A DNA stretch of 41,225 nucleotides from Pandoraea bronchicola (GTDB lineage: Bacteria; Pseudomonadota; Gammaproteobacteria; Burkholderiales; Burkholderiaceae). Position 1 is the first letter of the stretch. Each line of letters starts with the position of its first letter. Below are positions 37,262 to 41,225 of this stretch, piece after piece. Under the pieces are notes generated by a model, which saw only the letters and a program-made list of their open reading frames with translations, did no database searches and was not told the origin of the DNA. The stretch lies in contig NZ_CABPST010000021.1 of NCBI RefSeq assembly GCF_902459805.1, forward strand, positions 1 to 41,225, written 5' to 3'. The position numbers and the translations under genes were made by a program.

Positions 37262-38225
37262 GCATGGTCTCCTTCAGGGCTGTCGCTGCCTCCACTGACC
37301 GCCGCACGATCGCAGCGCGGGTCTGGGAGCAGCCCAGGTATTTGCGGATTTCGGTGACGGTCGGTCGCACGTCGCCGGCGGCAATCGCATCAAGGATCCG
37401 GGCCACGTCGTCGGGCACCGTCAATGGTTCTGGTGGGGCGGTCACGGCCGGCATCTGGTCGTGACTCGGTTGCGTTACTGCCGCTACTGGCGTGACCGTT
37501 ACCGCGTTACTTCCTTGATGGGCGGGCGTTTCAGCGGCCCTCTTCACAGCGGCGGGGCGTATCGCGAGCAGCCACGCGAAGCACGCGACTGCCTCCAATA
37601 CCAGTGCGAAAGCGAGGCCGGCGAACAGGTCGGCGCGACTGGCTGACCATCCGAAGGCAGAGAGCGGCCCGGTAACGGGATCGGACTGCGCCGCGGCACG
37701 GTCAATCGCCGCCCGGTCCTGAGCCGCCCGGTCGCGAGCTGCTTCAGCATGCTCGACGTCGATCGCCTCCAGCTTTGCGGCAAGTGCTGTCCGTTCAGCC
37801 GTCAGACTCGGGCAGGGCTCGGTGCAACGGCGTGCATTCGCCCGGGCCAGTCGCGCTACCGCGTCTGCCCGGTCTCGGGCAATTGCGGTCAGGTCACGCG
37901 CCCGCGGGGTAACGGAGGGAATAGATGCGGCGCGGATCTCGCCAGCGTGGCGTGCCGAGGTCAGAAAGAACACGGCATGTCCGTAGCAGGTCGCGGCGAC
38001 ACATCCGATCCAGATTACGGCGCCGACGGCACGGACGCGCCAGCCAAGCGGACGGCACAGTGCGGGCAGAAGGTGGGCGGCAATGACCAGCACGACACCG
38101 ACGGCGACCCACAGCGCCCGCTCAACGGGTAGGCCACCACGCTGCATACCTGACTGGATTGAGAGGCACGCCGCCGTGGTGGTTGCCGCGATAGCGAGTA
38201 GCGCCACGATGATGCGCGTCGGCAT
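37230..38225 (-). CDS. Phage membrane protein with coiled coil and C-terminal helix-turn-helix-like segment, unrecognised
   Basis: The 331-residue protein has three N-terminal hydrophobic segments (residues 5-20, 36-55 and 67-88), then an Arg/Ala-rich charged helix (about 105-175) likely to form a coiled coil, and a fourth membrane segment (LFAGLAFALVLEAVACFAWLL). A Pro/Val/Thr linker and a C-terminal domain (DVRPTVTEIRKYLGCSQTRA then AIVRRS) follow. The last part resembles a small winged helix. The combination suggests a membrane-tethered nucleic-acid-binding protein, but no family was recognised. Its start is six bases from the rdgC stop. Confidence 0.65.
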   Translation of the reverse strand: MPTRIIVALLAIAATTTAACLSIQSGMQRGGLPVERALWVAVGVVLVIAAHLLPALCRPLGWRVRAVGAVIWIGCVAATCYGHAVFFLTSARHAGEIRAASIPSVTPRARDLTAIARDRADAVARLARANARRCTEPCPSLTAERTALAAKLEAIDVEHAEAARDRAAQDRAAIDRAAAQSDPVTGPLSAFGWSASRADLFAGLAFALVLEAVACFAWLLAIRPAAVKRAAETPAHQGSNAVTVTPVAAVTQPSHDQMPAVTAPPEPLTVPDDVARILDAIAAGDVRPTVTEIRKYLGCSQTRAAIVRRSVEAATALKETMHANPHTGVHC

Positions 38226-38230
38226 GGCCG

Positions 38231-39139
38231 TCAGCCGAGCAGCGGACGTTCATCGGCTCGCTCGCCGCCCACCGCTTCGATCAGATCAGCGATGAGTCGC
38301 GACAGTTCGCCGGTCATCAGCACGAAGTCCGCGTCGAACTTCTCGGCCTCACTCTCGGCTGGGTCGGCGGCGTCCTTGAGGATGTCGAGCGGGGTGATAC
38401 GCTTGATTACGAACGCATCAGTGAGAACGAAGCTGATTCGATCGTTCCACGTCATGGCGAGGCTGGTGCAGCGCTTGCCGGCCTCGATGTGCTGACGAAC
38501 GTCTGCGCCGTCGAGCGGGTGGTGCAAGTATCGGACGGTGGCCTTTTCATTCATGTTCGATCGCAGCTCAACGTCCTGATCAACCGTGAAGCCACCGGGG
38601 GCTTCGTTGGCGACAAGCCACGAGGTCATCGCTGCAACTGGCGCTTCGTTCAGTTCGACATTCAGCAGAGTGATATCAAGCGTCTTGAAGAGCAGGTGGC
38701 GCACTTCGTCTGCTCGGGCAGGCGATGCGGTGTCAATCACGAGCCAGCGATTCACGGGGTCTATCCACACGCGGGTATCGCGCCGGATGCCGAACGCACG
38801 CGGCAGCAACTCGTCGGTCACTTGCTCTTTGAGTTCCTTCATCTGCTTGCGGCCCGGCTTGAAGCCTTGCTGCTCTTCGAGTTCGGCAGCCTTGGCACGC
38901 GTGACCTGATTGACGACGGAACCGGGTAGCAGCTTTTTCTCGCTGCGGTAGGTCAGCAGGATTTGCCGGTTCACACAGTGGGCGAAGTCTCCGCCCTCAA
39001 ACGGCGCCGTCCAGCCACATGTCTGAAGTTCCGCGCTCGTCGGATCGCGGAAATGCTGCGTCAGCAGCGCGTCGAGGAGTTGTTCTTGCGTGGGAGTCCA
39101 CGGCGCGATGCGATGAATTTGGGCGTTTCTGAACCACAT
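38231..39139 (-). CDS. rdgC: Recombination-associated protein RdgC (phage-borne copy)
   Basis: The 302-residue protein is about the family length. It begins [11 protein letters not shown] and has the RdgC features [37 protein letters not shown] and [16 protein letters not shown]. The C-terminal half holds [20 protein letters not shown]. RdgC forms a ring dimer on double-stranded DNA and restrains RecA loading. Phage copies may modulate recombination during replication. The ATG at 39139 is chosen by homology over one 12 codons upstream. It is preceded on the same strand by small phage genes. Confidence 0.93.
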   Translation of the reverse strand: MWFRNAQIHRIAPWTPTQEQLLDALLTQHFRDPTSAELQTCGWTAPFEGGDFAHCVNRQILLTYRSEKKLLPGSVVNQVTRAKAAELEEQQGFKPGRKQMKELKEQVTDELLPRAFGIRRDTRVWIDPVNRWLVIDTASPARADEVRHLLFKTLDITLLNVELNEAPVAAMTSWLVANEAPGGFTVDQDVELRSNMNEKATVRYLHHPLDGADVRQHIEAGKRCTSLAMTWNDRISFVLTDAFVIKRITPLDILKDAADPAESEAEKFDADFVLMTGELSRLIADLIEAVGGERADERPLLG

Positions 39140-39171
39140 GGGCAGTTTCCTTGCGTTGGAGTGGGCGGCGC

Positions 39172-39396
39172 TCACTTGTCGGTTTGAGCGTTGGCCTTGA
39201 TGAAGAAAGCGAGGGCGGCCATCAGGATGGGCGCGTGTTTTTCGAGAGCATCGCGGCGCGCCTGCTTGGCTTCGAACTCCTCACGGGCGCGCGGCGAGCC
39301 TGGCTTGGGAGGAAGCCGGGACGGCTGGTGATTCATGAGCGGGCGCAGCTCTTTCCACGCGCGGGCGGCAGCCGCTCGTTTTGCGGCAGACGTCAT
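39172..39396 (-). CDS. Small basic phage protein, unrecognised
   Basis: The 74-residue protein reads [20 protein letters not shown], then a Pro-rich turn ([19 protein letters not shown]), a charged helix and a hydrophobic end ([21 protein letters not shown]). The start is set at the ATG at 39396, whose first bases overlap the previous gene's stop (ATGA). No function is assigned; coupling to its neighbours supports it as a real gene. Confidence 0.55.
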   Translation of the reverse strand: MTSAAKRAAAARAWKELRPLMNHQPSRLPPKPGSPRAREEFEAKQARRDALEKHAPILMAALAFFIKANAQTDK

Positions 39397-39527
39397 ACGC
39401 CGTGCTTCCACCTCACATAGAGGCATGCGACGACGAGAACGCCCCAGATCGTCCAAGCGGCGGTCTGGTGAGTACGGATCCACTTGTCGGCGCCGTTGAC
39501 TGTCCGGATCAGGATGCGGTCGAACAT
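39393..39527 (-). CDS. 44-residue single-span membrane protein, unrecognised
   Basis: The protein reads MFDRILIRTVNGADKWIRTH, then one membrane helix (AAWTIWGVLVVACLYV) and a basic end RWKHGV, implying the C-terminus stays in the cytoplasm. Its stop overlaps the next start by four bases. The frame continues upstream to 39608, but the shorter form starting at 39527 avoids covering the preceding small gene. Confidence 0.5.
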   Translation of the reverse strand: MFDRILIRTVNGADKWIRTHQTAAWTIWGVLVVACLYVRWKHGV

Positions 39528-39534
39528 GCGCGCC

Positions 39535-39651
39535 TCACATGCTTGCGTCGCGGTACCCAGAGCGGTACGCGAGCGCGGTGGATCGGCAAGGACGTCCGCA
39601 CTTGGCATCGTTCCAGCCGGTCTGGTACTGACGAATCTCAGTTGCGAACAT
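39535..39651 (-). CDS. 38-residue small protein with a strong ribosome-binding site, unrecognised
   Basis: The frame reads MFATEIRQYQTGWNDAKCGR then PCRSTALAYRSGYRDASM. GAGGAGG lies about six bases before the ATG, the strongest ribosome-binding site in this part of the prophage. The Y-x-x-G-W-x-D and Y-R-S-G-Y-x-D repeats resemble small phage proteins that pack tandem Y-x-x-G-[WY] motifs. It fits exactly between its neighbours, which supports expression. Confidence 0.55.
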   Translation of the reverse strand: MFATEIRQYQTGWNDAKCGRPCRSTALAYRSGYRDASM

Positions 39652-39661
39652 GCCTTCCTCC

Positions 39662-39910
39662 TCAGTTGATACGAATGGTTGCGGCTTTGGTCAGGAAGCC
39701 GGAGCAGACGGCGCCCGCGACCGGCACTCCACTCGGGCCGGTCGCGGTGAATGCGGTGGAGTAGTCATCGTTGTCGCCGCAGCCAAAGAAGCTGTAGCCG
39801 TCGATGTGAATGTTGGTGTATCCGGCACCCTCAAGAGCGCGCCGCGCCGCATCGGGGTCTGTGCATGCAGAGAGAAGGGCGAGCAAAGCCGCGAGCGCGA
39901 CGAGCCTCAT
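39662..39910 (-). CDS. Small phage lipoprotein
   Basis: The 82-residue protein has a lipoprotein signal MRLVALAALLALLSAC with the lipobox LSAC, so it is probably lipid-anchored after cleavage before the cysteine. The mature part DPDAARRALEGAGYTNIHID then GYSFFGCGDNDDYSTAF resembles a phage protein type seen in many enterobacterial and Burkholderia prophages; its function is unknown. GAGG precedes the ATG at 39910, while an upstream ATG at 39922 has no such site. A 7-bp hairpin (39940-39960, GCCCCGG/CCGGGGC) lies just upstream. Confidence 0.65.
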   Translation of the reverse strand: MRLVALAALLALLSACTDPDAARRALEGAGYTNIHIDGYSFFGCGDNDDYSTAFTATGPSGVPVAGAVCSGFLTKAATIRIN

Positions 39911-40014
39911 GGGGAACCTCATTTAAGTGGGGGGCGGATGCCCCGGCAGAACACCGGGGCGATGCGGCTTTAACCATGTCCGCCATGGGCCTGTGAGCGG
40001 TCAGGCTCGCTCTA

Positions 40015-40298
40015 CTACCTGTCAACTTTGGGCGCCGTCATCTGGCGTAAAGAGGGCGGGCACTCCTCCAGCCATCGGGCAACTTTGATCCCGTGCCGCG
40101 TTTCGTCCGGCTCTAACGTCGGTGCCGCACTGGGGCGGTCACTAAATGAAGTGGGCGCATTTAGCGCAACTAGCCGTAGTCCATAGGCACCGCCTCATTG
40201 GGGATGGGTCGAATACGCCCCCGGATTCGCCGGACAAGGCGCGGGTAAGCTGCCGCTCGCGCCCAGAGGAGCGGCAGCAAAATCAGGAGAATTGGCAT
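40015..40298 (-). pseudogene. Frame-disrupted or frameshifted small phage gene
   Basis: A frame starts at the ATG at 40298 (MPILLILLPLLWARAAAYPR, one membrane helix) and stops at 40170 after 42 codons. A second open frame, shifted by -1, overlaps it from 40194 and runs to a stop at 40015 with no start codon of its own. It contains DRPSAAPTLEPDETRHGIKV and ARWLEECPPSLRQMTAPKVD, which look like genuine protein. The two join naturally near DYG/YGLRLVALN. A one-base change, a sequencing error or a programmed -1 shift would explain this. It begins three bases after the stop of the (also shifted) upstream frame. Confidence 0.45.
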
Positions 40299-40300
40299 CG

Positions 40301-40580
40301 TTAGAGCAGGAGGCCGAGGGCACTACGATCACTTGCGAGGATGTCGCGTAATTTGTTCAGGCTGTTACCCCCCCCCACTTACAGATGGGAAGTTAGAGAC
40401 ACGGGAAAACTCAAACTCTGCTCGGTCGCGCCACTCGGCGGATTTCGTCGCATCGGCGGTTGCAATCCAGTCGGGTACGCGACTGCACGCCCACAGAATC
40501 TGTTCCCGGAGGCTTCTGATCTCGGCCACCACTTGAGTCTTGGCGAGCTGGATCTCCAGCGCCTTTTTGGTCGCTGCCAT
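40301..40580 (-). CDS. Small helical phage protein with a G9 tract that truncates or shifts it
   Basis: As read, the ATG at 40580 gives 71 residues (MAATKKALEIQLAKTQVVAE, a charged helix, then RVPDWIATADATKS) ending SGGG at a TAA directly after nine G (40371-40379 on the plus strand as C9), at 40365. If one G were lost or skipped, the frame would continue NSLNKLRDILASDRSALGLL and stop at 40301, three bases before the next ATG. The 92-residue form fits the tight packing of this prophage better. AGGA lies about eight bases before the start. Function is unknown. Confidence 0.45.
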
Positions 40581-40864
40581 GTGTCTATCCTATGGAATGG
40601 CGCGCGAGTCGAAAGGCGCGCTAGCGGAGGGAAGTGAAGAGGGTGGCCGGCGCTGATCTCCGGCATGCGGCGCCGCTTGTTCGCTCATCAGGCGACCACC
40701 AGTCGCAGCGGTTGAGACTGTCACCTGATTTGCCGCACACGTATTGCGCATCAGCCTGCGCATTCACCCTCAAGAGAGCAGACCCGAGATCCTGATCAGA
40801 TCGGGGAAGAGGGATACGGGCTATTTAACGTCGCCGCGCCGACGCGGATCTGCTCACTTGAAGG

Positions 40865-40882
40865 CGCCCGCTGGTGCGGGCG
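40865..40882 (-). terminator. Hairpin after the 77-residue protein gene
   Basis: CGCCCGC and GCGGGCG pair across a 4-base TGGT loop just past the stop of the gene at 40889. There is no T-run, so termination is uncertain. The stretch 40581-40888 (308 bases) contains no convincing gene on either strand. Confidence 0.4.
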
Positions 40883-40888
40883 TGATGC

Positions 40889-41122
40889 TCAGTTGTTCCA
40901 GTAGGACATGTCCTCATCCGCGGCACCCGCCGGATCGTCCGGGAAGTCATCGCGCATTTCGAGGCAGCCCTTCGCCATCTCGAGCGCGTTTGTCGAGTCG
41001 ACGCCACCGCGCTCGCGAAAGCGTGCTGCGCAACGATCAAGCCATTCCGCTTCGGACAGCTTCGGCAGAGACGCGAGGTGCTTTTTGCGGCTTTCCTTGT
41101 CCTTAAATTCTTCGACGCCCAT
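40889..41122 (-). CDS. 77-residue acidic phage protein, unrecognised
   Basis: The protein reads MGVEEFKDKESRKKHLASLP, then KLSEAEWLDRCAARFRERGG and an acidic end (MRDDFPDDPAGAADEDMSYW). It looks like a small all-helical regulatory or adaptor protein, and similar W-x-x-R-C-A-x-R-[FM] proteins are common in phage early regions, but I cannot name a family. AGGAG precedes the ATG at 41122. The last 100 bases of the window beyond it may hold the end of another minus-strand gene, but nothing certain. Confidence 0.6.
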   Translation of the reverse strand: MGVEEFKDKESRKKHLASLPKLSEAEWLDRCAARFRERGGVDSTNALEMAKGCLEMRDDFPDDPAGAADEDMSYWNN

Positions 41123-41225
41123 CTGCTGCTCCTAGAGAGTGAAAGGGTGCCGCACTCTGGCGGCCGTCACGCCTGCATCATCGGGGGCGTTCCCTCGCCG
41201 GGGAGGAGTCCGGTTCAGTCGTGGT

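Larger units (their letters stand above)
28512..41225. mobile_element. Prophage, integrase-side arm, inserted at tRNA-Pro (right end outside the window)
   Basis: Everything from just after tRNA-Pro to the right edge looks like a temperate phage: a tyrosine integrase pointing at the tRNA, a DUF4224 protein, DNA methyltransferases, RdgC, a DGR cassette and many small unknown genes. Nearly all genes are on the minus strand, with 4-base start/stop overlaps. No structural, lysis, repressor or replication-initiation genes are visible, so the element must continue beyond the window. The second attachment site was not seen. Confidence 0.85.

Noticed and set aside
28512-41225. CRISPR array or anti-CRISPR locus
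   Set aside because: No regularly spaced direct repeats with unique spacers were seen, and none of the small genes resembles an anti-CRISPR or anti-CRISPR-associated regulator that I know. The only long repeats are the TR and VRs.

Overview
The window looks like a Burkholderiales chromosome, probably family Burkholderiaceae; Pandoraea is my guess from gene order and protein style, not a database result. It is GC-rich. About 28.5 kb of core genome is followed by the integrase-side arm of a prophage that sits downstream of a tRNA-Pro gene and runs off the right edge.

Core region, left to right. The start of an allantoicase-like gene and a DctA-type C4-dicarboxylate carrier lie on the minus strand, divergent from a FadR/FCD-type GntR regulator. 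The pyrimidine/arginine genes carA and carB follow, with a LeuE-type exporter between them. Next come greA, a DUF4149 membrane protein, yhbY (minus), rlmE, ftsH, folP and glmM. The phosphate-response block is pstS-pstC-pstA-pstB-phoU-phoB-phoR, then ppk1 (minus) divergent from ppx, an OlsB-like ornithine-lipid acyltransferase (minus) and a SixA-like phosphohistidine phosphatase (minus). Good PHO-box matches stand in front of pstS, ppk1 and the olsB-like gene, with a weaker one before ppx. This suggests that one PhoB/PhoR circuit controls phosphate uptake, polyphosphate metabolism and phosphorus-free membrane lipid synthesis here.

Prophage region (28512 to the right end). Almost every gene is on the minus strand, and many start codons overlap the preceding stop codon. 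Reading right to left: small unknown phage proteins, two places where a gene appears frame-broken, a lipoprotein, a phage-borne RdgC, a membrane/coiled-coil protein and a cupin-like protein. Next is a complete diversity-generating retroelement (DGR): two target genes, avd, a template repeat and a reverse transcriptase. After it come a phage hypothetical protein, an ASCH-domain protein, a DPPH-motif methyltransferase, a C5-cytosine methyltransferase, a DUF4224 protein and the integrase.

The DGR is the main discovery. A 92-bp template repeat (TR, 35127-35218) has two 92-bp variable repeats (VR1, 35771-35862; VR2, 36265-36356) at the 3' ends of two separate small genes. VR1 differs from TR at 10 positions and VR2 at 9, and all 19 differences fall on adenines of the TR sense strand. 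That is the signature of adenine-directed mutagenic retrohoming. The RT reading frame also runs through the TR without a stop, so the template itself appears to be translated, in a different frame, as a Thr-rich stretch of the RT N-terminus.
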